37,790 nt of DNA. It comes from a virus. Numbering within the stretch: position 1 is the stretch's first letter; each line of letters starts with the position of its first letter. Under the pieces are notes generated by a model. It was not told the DNA's origin and did no database searches. It saw nothing but the letters and a program-made list of their open reading frames with translations. Positions 19,936-29,784 of this stretch are shown in pieces. The DNA lies in the IMG/VR virus record IMGVR_UViG_3300025767_000054, positions 1 through 37,790 of that record; one strand, given 5' to 3'. Both the position numbers and the translations under genes were made by a program.

Positions 19936-22900
19936 TTATTCCTCAGTTAAATCTATGACTTCATTTTTAGTTAATTTAATAGGATAATATGAAAGTTTTT
20001 TAATTGTTCCATAATTACCATTAATTTGATATTTTACTCTTTTAAATATTCTCAATCTATTAATAAAAGGTATTTCAGCAGATGTATCTGTTGTTTCATT
20101 ACTTCCATTACCAGAACCATCAACATTATTTCTTTCGTAAGCGATAGCTGTTTTATAATATGTATTTGAAACAGCTGAACCACTATCTATAAAACGCTCA
20201 AAATAATTACTAGTTCCATTAATATTACCTGCTACTTCTGGAGTAGTATCTTGTTCAACATAAACTCTTATTGCTTCAGTATCAAATTGGTCATTAGTTA
20301 ATGCAAATGCACTAGCATAACTTGGTACTCCATTTGTTTGACCAACATAAGGTTTTGAAAATTCTCCATATAAAGTTCCTACACCTTGCTTTAACCAATC
20401 GTCTTGGTCAATGTTTAGCATTTCGCAATCATCACCACTCCTAGTAACCTGTGAACCAGTTGTTTTGATGTAGGAAGTTGGGAATGAACCTTGTTCCATT
20501 TGCCAACCCCAAACATAAACTCCAGAATATCCATCTCCTGCAAATGTTCCATTATCATTATTATCATATAAAAATATATGATTACCACCACCTGCAGGAG
20601 AACTAATAGTTGTAGCTGAAAAATAAACTCTATACCAACCATTTCCAACATCAATCATTCCACCATTACCACTATTACTAATTATAGTTCCAGTTGATAA
20701 ATTTACTCTTATTCCAACATTACTTACCCAATTTCCTACTGATGCTATACTAAGATTAACAATTTCTAATTCACCAGCTTTTAAGAATACTGAAAATGTG
20801 TAAGTCGTATTTCCTGTAATAGAAGATGGATATTCTGAAAAGAAATGATTATTATTATCCGTACTAGCGATTGCTTTTGTTGCTGTATTAGTTCCATCTG
20901 GTGCTATATTTTGATTTGAATTTAATGTTACTCTAATTGCACTAATACCAGAAGATAAATCACTATAAGGAAAAATATTAGTTCTCTGTTCCTCAATCAA
21001 TAAACCTAAGCTCTCACCTGTAGTAGGATTGTGGTCAAATCTAGCAACATTGTTTCCTGCTGTTTGAAGTGCAGGTTGATATTTGGTAATAGGTGAAGTT
21101 GTGGTTGGAGTGTAGGCAGTTAAGCTATCTCTTTGTTCAAATTGTAATCCCCAACCATAAATAAATCCTTGGTCATCTGTTACTGTTACAGAACCATCTG
21201 TTTCTGAAACAAAAAAAGCATTAAGTGCTGTTCTATTTGCATTTGGTGTATATGTTATAGAACATCTATACCACCCATTTCCTACATCTGTAATTGATGC
21301 TGTATGACCTGCATTTGTTGTGCCAACAGCACCAGTTGATAAATTAAACCAAGTGTTATGTGCTGTTCCATCTAAAATATTTTCATACAAAACTACAAAA
21401 TTTCTATTTGTTCCTGCTTTAAAATATCCAGATTGAGTATAAGATAACCCAGAAACAACTGTTGGTGACTGACCAATATACCCATACAAAGTATTACCAG
21501 ATATTTGTTGTAATCTGTCAGCAGTTGTTGTTCCATCTGGTGCAGTAGTATCATCTGCAAATTTATCTAATCTACTACCACCCCAACTATTTAATGCTTG
21601 AGAATTAATATATAAATTCTCCTCAGCTTTCACACTTGTATAACCATCATAGTAGGTAGCATTACTTCCTCTAGTAAAAGTAATTCTTGGGTCTAATACT
21701 TTTGAATTAGCAAAGTCTAAATTGAGTGATGGTCTAATAGAATGTCTGGTTGGTGCAACATCTGTAATCCCTTGTTGGATAGTATCAAATGAAGTTCCAT
21801 TGTAAACTTTTACAGCATTGGCAGTTGTATCATATACTAAATCACCTTCGTCATTATCTACTGATGGTTCACCTGCTTGTACTCTGTATCTGTCAGCAAA
21901 GTTATTGACATCAGATACATTGGTTGCAACTGTGTTTACATTAGCAATAGAACCTGCAACTGTATTAACATTAGATATATCAGTAGCTACAGTTCCAATA
22001 TCAGCTTGGTCATTTGCAACAGTTGTTACATTAGAAGATATACCTGCAACTGTTGTGATGTTAGCATCATTTCCTGCAACAGTAGTAATGTTAGCATTGT
22101 TACCTGCTACAGTATTTACATTCGCTATGTTAGTTGCAACTGTTCCAATATCTGTTCCATCATTAGCAACTGTAGTTACATCAGCATTTATTCCTGCTAC
22201 TGTGTTAATGTTTGAACTGTTTGCATTTACAGCGTTTATGTTTGTTGCATTACCTGCTACTGCATTAATGTTAGTTGAATTACCTGCAACTGAATTTACG
22301 TTTGTTATATCTGTAGCAACAGTATTAACATTAGCAATATTTGTAGCAACAGTTCCAATGTCAGTTGCATCATTAGCAACACTTGTAACATCTGAAGATA
22401 TTCCTGCTACTGTAGTTACATTAGATGAAACTCCTGCTACTGTGTTTACATTAGAAATATTAGTTCCAACAGTATTTACGTTAGTAATATTATTAGCAAC
22501 TGTATCAATCTCTGAAGTTGCTTCGTTTAAATCATCTGCAACAGTTTCTACTTCTGATACTGCTTCAGCTAAATCATTAGCGACTGTAATTACTTTAGCA
22601 ATATCTGTAGCAACAGTATTTACTGAACCAATGTTAGTAGCTACTGTATTGATATTAGCTTCATTAGAATTTACTGAATTGATATTTGCTTCATTAGAAT
22701 TAACTGCATTAATGTTAGCTATGTTTGCGTTAATATTATTTAAAGTTGTTTTATCTGAAGGGGATAACCAAGTGTTTTCTAAATAAGTTTTATTAACTGC
22801 ATCATTGTTATTTACTGGGTTTGCTAAATTCTTGATTACTTTATTATTAGCATCATATTTATCATCAGTATCTAATCCTAATTTACTTGCACTATCGTCT

Positions 22901-23205
22901 GTAATCTCTTGAGCAATGTAAAAGTTTTGGTCTGCTGACCTATCTAAATCACTTTCAGTAAGAACTGAACCATCTGTAAAATCTATTAATCTAGCGTCTG
23001 TAGGTGTTTGACGTTCAATTCTAACAACACTTGCATTAGCAGGTGCAGTAGTGAAAGTTAATGTTGATGATGAAATAGTAAAAGCACTTGTCTCTGTTCC
23101 ATCAATAAATGCTTTAACGTGTGTGCTATCTATAAATTCAAAAGGTATTGAGTACTGTGTAGTACTACCATTACCTGTGTAAGTTACTTGTGCTAAAAAT
23201 GCCAT
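19936..23205 (-). CDS. Tail fibre, T7 gp17-like N-terminus (1089 aa)
   Basis: Residues 1-150 are the T7-type tail-attachment domain (VTYTGNGSTTQYSIPFEFI ... DGSVLTESDLDRSADQNFYIAQE). Residues about 160-438 are about 28 ten-residue repeats of the type NIANVNTVAT, likely a long trimeric shaft. Two related beta-sandwich modules follow at about 530-705 and 740-920, each with VGNGWYR (641, 853) and WG-x-Q-x-E (685, 899), like carbohydrate-binding domains. The last 170 residues look like a LamG-type beta-sandwich. T7 gp17 has 553 residues, so this fibre is twice as long. It probably binds a surface glycan; the target is unknown. Confidence 0.9.
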   Translation of the reverse strand: MAFLAQVTYTGNGSTTQYSIPFEFIDSTHVKAFIDGTETSAFTISSSTLTFTTAPANASVVRIERQTPTDARLIDFTDGSVLTESDLDRSADQNFYIAQEITDDSASKLGLDTDDKYDANNKVIKNLANPVNNNDAVNKTYLENTWLSPSDKTTLNNINANIANINAVNSNEANINSVNSNEANINTVATNIGSVNTVATDIAKVITVANDLAEAVSEVETVADDLNEATSEIDTVANNITNVNTVGTNISNVNTVAGVSSNVTTVAGISSDVTSVANDATDIGTVATNIANVNTVATDITNVNSVAGNSTNINAVAGNATNINAVNANSSNINTVAGINADVTTVANDGTDIGTVATNIANVNTVAGNNANITTVAGNDANITTVAGISSNVTTVANDQADIGTVATDISNVNTVAGSIANVNTVATNVSDVNNFADRYRVQAGEPSVDNDEGDLVYDTTANAVKVYNGTSFDTIQQGITDVAPTRHSIRPSLNLDFANSKVLDPRITFTRGSNATYYDGYTSVKAEENLYINSQALNSWGGSRLDKFADDTTAPDGTTTADRLQQISGNTLYGYIGQSPTVVSGLSYTQSGYFKAGTNRNFVVLYENILDGTAHNTWFNLSTGAVGTTNAGHTASITDVGNGWYRCSITYTPNANRTALNAFFVSETDGSVTVTDDQGFIYGWGLQFEQRDSLTAYTPTTTSPITKYQPALQTAGNNVARFDHNPTTGESLGLLIEEQRTNIFPYSDLSSGISAIRVTLNSNQNIAPDGTNTATKAIASTDNNNHFFSEYPSSITGNTTYTFSVFLKAGELEIVNLSIASVGNWVSNVGIRVNLSTGTIISNSGNGGMIDVGNGWYRVYFSATTISSPAGGGNHIFLYDNNDNGTFAGDGYSGVYVWGWQMEQGSFPTSYIKTTGSQVTRSGDDCEMLNIDQDDWLKQGVGTLYGEFSKPYVGQTNGVPSYASAFALTNDQFDTEAIRVYVEQDTTPEVAGNINGTSNYFERFIDSGSAVSNTYYKTAIAYERNNVDGSGNGSNETTDTSAEIPFINRLRIFKRVKYQINGNYGTIKKLSYYPIKLTKNEVIDLTEE
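21892..22728 (-). repeat. 30-bp coding repeats of the fibre shaft
   Basis: About 28 degenerate 30-bp units encoding a decapeptide (x-x-x-N-[VI]-N-T-V-A-[TGN]). A longer block TVAND-x-x-DIGTVAT recurs at residues about 275, 345 and 395, indicating past duplication of several units together. It is a protein repeat, not a CRISPR array. Confidence 0.85.
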
Positions 23206-23215
23206 ATATTATTTG

Positions 23216-26200
23216 TTAATTAAAGGTTGTTGAAAAATCGTTTAGTTCAATGACTTTCTTTTTAAGAGTTTCATTAGTACGATTGTCTTGTTCAATTGCT
23301 TGAATATTGTTGTTTTGTATTTTTAAGTCTCTACTTAAATTTCTTCTGTCGTCTTTAGTATTTTTAAAGTTAGACATATTATTAAGAAGTTCTTGCTCAG
23401 CTTCATCTTTATAAAGATTATAAAAATACTTAATTCTTCTGTATTTCTCACCTTCATCACCAATACCTCTGCTTAATTTAACTGGGTCAGATAAAAGTTT
23501 ATAGCTGTCACTTTGAATTTCTTTTTCTAATTTTTGTCTTAAAGTTAATCCATCTATTTTGACAGTTGATAATAATTCATTAAAGGCAACTCTAGCATTT
23601 ACTCTACCATCTTTATATTCTTCAAGATTTAAACCTTTGTAATATAAAGGAATTGGCTCTGGTGCTTTACCTATTCTAAATATTTCATTTGCTACAATAT
23701 CATTTTTCTTTTTGCCTACTGCAACAGGATTGATAAATGAACTTATAAATCTTTGAACATCACCTTCAGGGTTTCTGTGTGCTTCACCCATAAAGTTATA
23801 TCTAGGTGCAATTGGCTCACCTAAACCTGTTCTCTTTTTAACTTCATCAATTAGATTGTAAGCATGACGTAAGTATGGGTCATTACTTAACTTACTAAAT
23901 ACATTAGGGTAAAAACTTCCAAGTTTATTTGTAAAATATCTTTGTACTGTTCTTTCATCTTTAGCAAATACTGCATCAACAATATCATGTACTGATTGTA
24001 GATAAGTTTTACTTAATACGTTATCTCTAACAGCACCTATAGTTGCTCTACCACCCATATAAATTTTATCTGCCATTGTTAATGGGTCGTTGTCAGCTTG
24101 ATTTAATAAAAACAACATTCCTGTTGCATTTAATTCTTCAAGTTCTGCTTCTTTAAATTTATTATAGTTAGATTGAATATCAGCAACGATACCAAAGAAA
24201 GCACCATAAGGGTCTAATCTTCCAAATGGTATTTGAGTATCTCCGATTATAAATGAATAAGGTTTAAAGTTGGTTAATGATTTTTTAGTTCTTAATAACT
24301 CTGCATCTTTAAATTTATCTAATGTTTTACCATCACCATCAGAAAACCAACCTTGATTGTGGTTTGTAGCTGATGACATTAAACCTGCCTGACCTAATAA
24401 GTATGATGAACTAAATAAAATAGTTCCCATAGCTAGTTGTCCTCTAGCCTTAACCATCATTCTTGGGTCGTTACTTTGTCCTAGAATATGTTTCCATCTA
24501 TAACCTAGAGCAAATGGACTTCTGTCTATAATAGCTTTAGCCAATTGAACTGGTGTTCTTACAAATGGAAATATTTGTTTTAAAAATGGGTATTCATTAA
24601 TACCATTTTGTAGTTTTAATAAGATACCTGATAATTCATTAGTGTAAGTAGCTTCTCTTGCGTAGGCTAATGCTTCTAAATTAGTTCCTCTACCTACTTC
24701 GTCAAAACCATCATTAAAAAATTCTTCTATAAATTTTTCTCTTTCTTTACCTTTAAGATTTAATTCTTTTGCTTTTGCTACTGATAATGCTCTTAGTTTT
24801 GAACGATAATTAATTTGTTTAAAAAATTCATCACCTGCATTTAAGGCTCTAGAAGGTAATCTAATAGCTTCACCTAATTTACCACCTACTTGTTTTGTAG
24901 TTGCAGTATCTAGTTTACTTCCAACACCTGCACCTTCTAAAATAAGTTCACCTTCTTTAAAGGCTCTTTTACCCATTTTAACACTATCGGCTAAGTATTG
25001 AGATAAACCTGCAAAAGTTTCTTCAGCTTCCTCTATATTTCTTTGAAAGACAGTAAGTTTATCTACATCATCTTTAACTAAATAAGCTGATATTTCTCCA
25101 CCTAACTTATCTTCTAAAGGTTTTGCTACTGCTGTAATTGCGTTACCTACAGCATTAACTATTTGTGTTTTAGGGTTAGATAGAAGTGCGTTAATCCAAA
25201 CTTCGTTTGCAATATCCCAAAATCTATTTTGAAATAAAGCCATAATAACTTTTTTAGTTACTTGAGGATTATCTAAAGTAGCTAATCTATCTAAAAATCT
25301 ATCTTTAGCTTGTTGTGTAATTTTTTGGTCAACACCTCTACCGAAGTTATTTAATTCATTTACTGCACTTTGTAAATTATCTGAAATAATCTTTCTTTTT
25401 TGAAAATCTTTTTTAGCAATTGAAAATGTAAATAAATTACCACCAGTATTAGATGCTACACCTGTTCTATTCTTTTGCATCTCTAAGATGTATGCTAAAG
25501 CATCATCAACATCTTTTTGCGGTCTTACACCATTTTTAGCTTGTCTTCTTAATGAAGGTAAAGCATCTATTAGTGAGTTTAATGCTATCTCATGTGCATA
25601 AATAAGCGGTGCTGTATCTTCAATTGAAATACCTAATTCTTTAAATTCTTTGTAAACCTTATTAATATCACCACCATAATTATCTAAGGCTTTTTTCTTA
25701 ATTACTTCTTCACTAAAGTCTCTGTTAGCTTTGTTATATGAACCTTTTACTGTGTCATACATTGCAGTAATTGTTTTGATAAAATCTCTAGATACTTCTT
25801 TCTTATCAAATGTATCTAAGTTAATCCATGAACGTGGTAGAGCAAATGCCTCATCAGCAGTCATCTCTCCATTTTTCCATTTCTTAAAGTTAATACTTAA
25901 ATCGTTAGTAGCTAACTTATTTAAAATCTGAATTTTAGTTTCTGGTTTAGTTGCTTTTGGTTTCTTAAAACCTTCAACATTTTCTAAAGCATTATTAACA
26001 ATCTTCATCTTTTCAGAGATTGTTGTAGCTTCGTCTAATTGAGACTTAGCGTTTCTTATAGCTTCTTGTGCTTTAGTGATATTTTCTACATCTTTTTTAG
26101 CCTGAGCATCATCTAACTTACCTTTGGCTTTTCTAGCTGTGTATTTACCAATACTAAATATACCTTCTGCAAATGCACCAAGACCTAAACCTTCTAAAGC

Positions 26201-26983
26201 ATTTTTAAATCTGGCTTCGTACCATTCATCATCTTCATCTGATTGAAGATAGCTTAACCATGTGTTTCCTACTGAAGGAAAAAATTCTGTAACAACATCT
26301 GTAAATCTACCTGTATCTTCGTCAAAAGCTATAAAGTCTCCAACCGCACCTTTTGCTGATGCTGAAGTAAATTTAGATAAATTAGATGTTTGTGTTGCTA
26401 AATTTGTACCTTTTCCAATTTTAAAGAATTTATCTACACCTTTAAATCCAATTAAAAATTGAACCGCACCTTCAACAAAACTAGCTGACATACTCTCAGT
26501 ATTGTCTTCAGGATTAATCTTTTTAGGGTCATAAAAGAAACCTTTAGTTTCCCAATGGTCTTTCTGACCTATGTTTCCTGTAATTGGTGCTAGGATACCT
26601 TTAACATTACCTTCTTCTACTGCTTGGTTGTAAGGTACATATTCAACTAATCCATTTTGAGCATCAGAACCATATCTGAAGCCACCAAAGTTGCTCTTTT
26701 CTCCTAAAGTGTCACCTAAATCCTCTACAAGGCTTGAAGCACTATTTAATGCTTTTCTTGAGCCTTCATAAGGTGCAACAACAAGATTATCATATAACCA
26801 ATTGTTCTTTAATGCTTCAGGTTGGTTAGCAAGTAGCCCACCTTCTGAAGTATTTGTATTATTTTGTTCAGTTAAATTCTGTTCATAATTAGTAATATTA
26901 TTAATTATCTCTTGTTTTTGTTCTTCAGAAAGACCTGCTTGAACCTGTATAGTTTCACCATTAGGTAATGTAAGTGTTTCCAT
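23216..26983 (-). CDS. Internal virion protein D, T7 gp16-like (1255 aa)
   Basis: Largest internal core protein, ejected to form the DNA channel in T7 (gp16, 1318 aa). Assigned from size, order (after gp14- and gp15-like genes, before the fibre) and composition: long helical stretches, a LSNPKTQIVNAVGNAITAV segment, GYRWKHILGQSNDPRMM and a terminal coiled coil. I see no transglycosylase motif at the N-terminus (METLTLPNGETIQVQAGLSEEQ), unlike T7 gp16. Its stop lies 10 bases before the fibre gene. Confidence 0.85.
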   Translation of the reverse strand: METLTLPNGETIQVQAGLSEEQKQEIINNITNYEQNLTEQNNTNTSEGGLLANQPEALKNNWLYDNLVVAPYEGSRKALNSASSLVEDLGDTLGEKSNFGGFRYGSDAQNGLVEYVPYNQAVEEGNVKGILAPITGNIGQKDHWETKGFFYDPKKINPEDNTESMSASFVEGAVQFLIGFKGVDKFFKIGKGTNLATQTSNLSKFTSASAKGAVGDFIAFDEDTGRFTDVVTEFFPSVGNTWLSYLQSDEDDEWYEARFKNALEGLGLGAFAEGIFSIGKYTARKAKGKLDDAQAKKDVENITKAQEAIRNAKSQLDEATTISEKMKIVNNALENVEGFKKPKATKPETKIQILNKLATNDLSINFKKWKNGEMTADEAFALPRSWINLDTFDKKEVSRDFIKTITAMYDTVKGSYNKANRDFSEEVIKKKALDNYGGDINKVYKEFKELGISIEDTAPLIYAHEIALNSLIDALPSLRRQAKNGVRPQKDVDDALAYILEMQKNRTGVASNTGGNLFTFSIAKKDFQKRKIISDNLQSAVNELNNFGRGVDQKITQQAKDRFLDRLATLDNPQVTKKVIMALFQNRFWDIANEVWINALLSNPKTQIVNAVGNAITAVAKPLEDKLGGEISAYLVKDDVDKLTVFQRNIEEAEETFAGLSQYLADSVKMGKRAFKEGELILEGAGVGSKLDTATTKQVGGKLGEAIRLPSRALNAGDEFFKQINYRSKLRALSVAKAKELNLKGKEREKFIEEFFNDGFDEVGRGTNLEALAYAREATYTNELSGILLKLQNGINEYPFLKQIFPFVRTPVQLAKAIIDRSPFALGYRWKHILGQSNDPRMMVKARGQLAMGTILFSSSYLLGQAGLMSSATNHNQGWFSDGDGKTLDKFKDAELLRTKKSLTNFKPYSFIIGDTQIPFGRLDPYGAFFGIVADIQSNYNKFKEAELEELNATGMLFLLNQADNDPLTMADKIYMGGRATIGAVRDNVLSKTYLQSVHDIVDAVFAKDERTVQRYFTNKLGSFYPNVFSKLSNDPYLRHAYNLIDEVKKRTGLGEPIAPRYNFMGEAHRNPEGDVQRFISSFINPVAVGKKKNDIVANEIFRIGKAPEPIPLYYKGLNLEEYKDGRVNARVAFNELLSTVKIDGLTLRQKLEKEIQSDSYKLLSDPVKLSRGIGDEGEKYRRIKYFYNLYKDEAEQELLNNMSNFKNTKDDRRNLSRDLKIQNNNIQAIEQDNRTNETLKKKVIELNDFSTTFN

Positions 26984-28776
26984 TATTTATTCTCCATATC
27001 TTTTCTGAATTGTTCTTTAGTAACTTTGTGTTTTTCTCTAAATTCTGCTGAAGATATTGCCTTCATATCAACAGTCATAATAGCTATCTGTTCTTTGGTA
27101 TATTTAGCTGTAGATTTATTTTGGTCTTTCTTCTTCTGTATTTCAGCATCAATATTTTCTACAATTGTGCCTGAACCAGAAAATCCTGTTTCACCTTTAC
27201 CAAATAAAGTAGTTCCTAATTCAGAGAAGTTTTTCAAATCCTTAAATATCTTTAAGAATTGTTTTTCAAAATCATCTTCTAATAGACTTGGTTTACCTTC
27301 ATACTTAGGGTCATTTTGGTTATCTCTAATCCAAGAATAAAGTTTGTTTTCAATATAAATAATACCATTAGTAGCTTTTAATTTATCACCCTGTGAAGCA
27401 TTAGAAGCTAAAACACTCTCAAGTGCTTTTATGTTATCTGAAACTGCTCTTGATGAATTAAATAATGGGTGTTCACCGAAATCTCTTGAATTAGCTATTC
27501 TTGTATCAAAATAATTATTTTTAGTTGCTCTTGTTATTCTTCCATCTTTAAATAATTGTGAAACTTTTTCATGTGCTTCAAGAAACTTTCTTTCCTTAAG
27601 TAATCCTTCTATCAAAATAATTGCATCTCTATCGTCTGACTTACCACCATCAAACAATTGGTCTGTTTTATATTGGTCTATTGCAATCTTTTCATCTGTA
27701 GTTCTTCTAGGGTCATTATAGTATTCAACTATATTAAAATCAGGATTGTTTCTTTGAGTTTCTAAATAATTGTAAGTTGTTAATCTTGAATTAGTTTTTT
27801 GTGCATTAATAAAATCATTTTGCCTAGATGTTTTTTCTTGCTGTTTTTCAATAAGTAATTGGTAGAGTTCTTCTTTTTTAGTTTTAATTCTTCCAATATT
27901 TTCAAGACTATCTGTTCCACCAACTAAATATTTAGGAACATTGTTTATGATTTTTTTAGCAAACTCATAATCAGTAGCAACTGAAACATAATCAGCAAGA
28001 CCTTGAAATGCTATATCAATAGTATCTCTACCATCACCTGTAACATCTATAATTGATTGTATTTCTTTATTAATGTCCTTAGCTATTAATTCAAATACTG
28101 TTGAACTTGTAACTTTTGTATCATCTATAGTTGGATTTAATTCATAGTTTTTATATTTAGAAACAATTCCAACTACTTTATTTTTTACTTTTTCATTAAA
28201 TTTCTTTTTAAATAACTCTAGTTGAGATTGTTTATGCTGTGCTTCTAAACTTGCTCTATAATTACTTGTTTCTTTGAAGAAACCTTCTTCTAAATCAATA
28301 GGATTAAAAACTCCTAAATTCTTTTCTGTAATAAATTCTTTAAGAGTATCTTGGTAAAAATTATCAAATCCACCTTCATTAATATCGTTAATGACATTTA
28401 AGTCTCCATACTTCTTAATTAATCTATCGTTAAATTCACTAGCATATTCATTAAGAGATAATTCTTTGTATTTGTCTAAATAGAATGGATTAGCAGTTTT
28501 ATCTATTTTACCTGCTTTAACAGCTTCTTTAAACTTCATCTTATTTTCTGCAAAGTCTTGAACTGCTTTAGCTGTATTTTCTTTTTTTTCTTTAACTAGG
28601 CTACCAATAACCATTGATGAACCTGCACCATTAACAAAATTATCTAATGAAGCTGTAAATTCTTTAAGACCTGCTATTTGTGGTTCTGCTTCAGGTCTGT
28701 AAAACATATTGAAGTCTCTTGAGACTACATCTGGTAATTCAGGTGTTAAATCTAGTTTAGGTGTTTTTCTAGCCAT
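26983..28776 (-). CDS. Internal virion protein C, T7 gp15-like (597 aa)
   Basis: Core protein by position and helical, charged composition. Begins MARKTPKLDLTPELPDVV, with YRPEAEPQIAGLKEFTASLDNFV typical of gp15-type N-termini. T7 gp15 has 747 residues, so this one is shorter. Its single-base overlaps with both neighbours (ends 26983, starts 28776) indicate tight coupling and a fixed ratio of core proteins. Confidence 0.82.
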   Translation of the reverse strand: MARKTPKLDLTPELPDVVSRDFNMFYRPEAEPQIAGLKEFTASLDNFVNGAGSSMVIGSLVKEKKENTAKAVQDFAENKMKFKEAVKAGKIDKTANPFYLDKYKELSLNEYASEFNDRLIKKYGDLNVINDINEGGFDNFYQDTLKEFITEKNLGVFNPIDLEEGFFKETSNYRASLEAQHKQSQLELFKKKFNEKVKNKVVGIVSKYKNYELNPTIDDTKVTSSTVFELIAKDINKEIQSIIDVTGDGRDTIDIAFQGLADYVSVATDYEFAKKIINNVPKYLVGGTDSLENIGRIKTKKEELYQLLIEKQQEKTSRQNDFINAQKTNSRLTTYNYLETQRNNPDFNIVEYYNDPRRTTDEKIAIDQYKTDQLFDGGKSDDRDAIILIEGLLKERKFLEAHEKVSQLFKDGRITRATKNNYFDTRIANSRDFGEHPLFNSSRAVSDNIKALESVLASNASQGDKLKATNGIIYIENKLYSWIRDNQNDPKYEGKPSLLEDDFEKQFLKIFKDLKNFSELGTTLFGKGETGFSGSGTIVENIDAEIQKKKDQNKSTAKYTKEQIAIMTVDMKAISSAEFREKHKVTKEQFRKDMENK

Positions 28777-29327
28777 TATGTTATTTTGCTACTTCTTGGT
28801 TTTAAATTGTTAATTTCTTTTTGTGCTTCTAAAGAATAATAAGTGTTAGCTACATTCAATGCTGATGAAGCAAATAACAATTCAGGATTAGGTGGTTGCA
28901 CATAAGTTGATTGACTTTCTTGACCAAACTGAATTGCTTCTAAATTTCTTTCAAACTGTGAAATGTTTATTGCAAGATTGTTTGCTAATGAATTTTTGTA
29001 TTTAGCTTCTGTTCTATAATAATCATTCATCAAAGCTAATGTAGAACCTGATAAAGCAATACCTGAACTTCCTCTTTCAGCTTCAAATTCAGAAATTTTC
29101 TTTCTAGTCTTTAATGTTGCTTCAAAACCTTTTTGTGAAGATTGTTTTACTTCTTGTCTAATTCTTAGTTGTTCAGAAGCATATCTTTGAAGTGCATTTT
29201 TCTTAGCAAGTTCGTTCTGTTGTTTTGCTCTGTTGTATTCAGCTTTTTGTTGTTGCTTCGCTTGTTGATATTGAATAAACGAAGAACCTGCACTAATTGC
29301 TGTTACTGCTAAAGTTGGATTACACAT
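28776..29327 (-). CDS. Internal virion protein B, T7 gp14-like (183 aa)
   Basis: Begins MCNPTLAVTAISAGSSFIQY, a short hydrophobic start found in gp14-like proteins, then a long Gln/Lys/Glu-rich helix (QQAKQQQKAEYNRAKQQNEL) and EAERGSSGIALSGSTLALM. In T7 gp14 (196 aa) inserts in the outer membrane during DNA ejection. Order and length agree. Confidence 0.85.
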   Translation of the reverse strand: MCNPTLAVTAISAGSSFIQYQQAKQQQKAEYNRAKQQNELAKKNALQRYASEQLRIRQEVKQSSQKGFEATLKTRKKISEFEAERGSSGIALSGSTLALMNDYYRTEAKYKNSLANNLAINISQFERNLEAIQFGQESQSTYVQPPNPELLFASSALNVANTYYSLEAQKEINNLKPRSSKIT

Positions 29328-29784
29328 ATAATTTTATAAATTCAAAAAAAGGTTTTTGATTAACTCCATAATTAATTTTTCTTAAAAACTTAAAACCACA
29401 CCATTTTAACCAACGAAGATGCAGTTCATTTCTGCAATCTACGAAGTTCCAAAGTATTGGATATTTGTGATTTAAAAGGTTAACTACTTTTCGACTTTCT
29501 CTTAAAAACGAAAATCTAATTCTATAAATATCTGGTGTAGCTAATAACCAAATAGTTCCCATTTCTCCTACTCCAAACATTCCTACAGGAATATTTTTAG
29601 TATCTACTATTGTTAAACATATCTCTGAACTATTAAAACCTCTGGTTAATGCTTGATATGGGTTAGAGCCAGAAGCATCTAATATTTCTCTTTTATCTTC
29701 AAATCTTAATCTAGGTGCTAAATATTCAACGTCTGTAGAAATTGTTTTTCTAATTCCATTAAACTCTTTGGGAAGCGGTAACAT
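29320..29784 (-). CDS. Internal virion protein A-like, GNAT-fold (T7 gp13-like, 154 aa)
   Basis: The frame is open to 29805, but the ATG at 29784 (MLPLPKEFNGI) has AAGG 5 nt upstream. Features: LRFEDKREILDASGSNPYQAL near the N-terminus, PVGMFGVGEMGTIWLLATPDI in the middle and LHLRWLKWCGFKFLRKI near the end, the pattern of GNAT-like phage assembly proteins in the gp13 position. Acetyltransferase activity is not implied; T7 gp13 is needed for virion maturation. Confidence 0.78.
   Translation of the reverse strand: MLPLPKEFNGIRKTISTDVEYLAPRLRFEDKREILDASGSNPYQALTRGFNSSEICLTIVDTKNIPVGMFGVGEMGTIWLLATPDIYRIRFSFLRESRKVVNLLNHKYPILWNFVDCRNELHLRWLKWCGFKFLRKINYGVNQKPFFEFIKLYV

Noticed and set aside
21892-22728. 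CRISPR-like array
   Set aside because: Units are continuous 30-bp coding repeats without spacers, and vary at codon level.
21818-22786. Long plus-strand open frame (322 codons) opposite the fibre shaft
   Set aside because: It exists because the 30-bp repeat on the minus strand lacks stop triplets on its complement; its translation is a monotonous ATVVTLA-type pattern, and the minus-strand frame is clearly a fibre.
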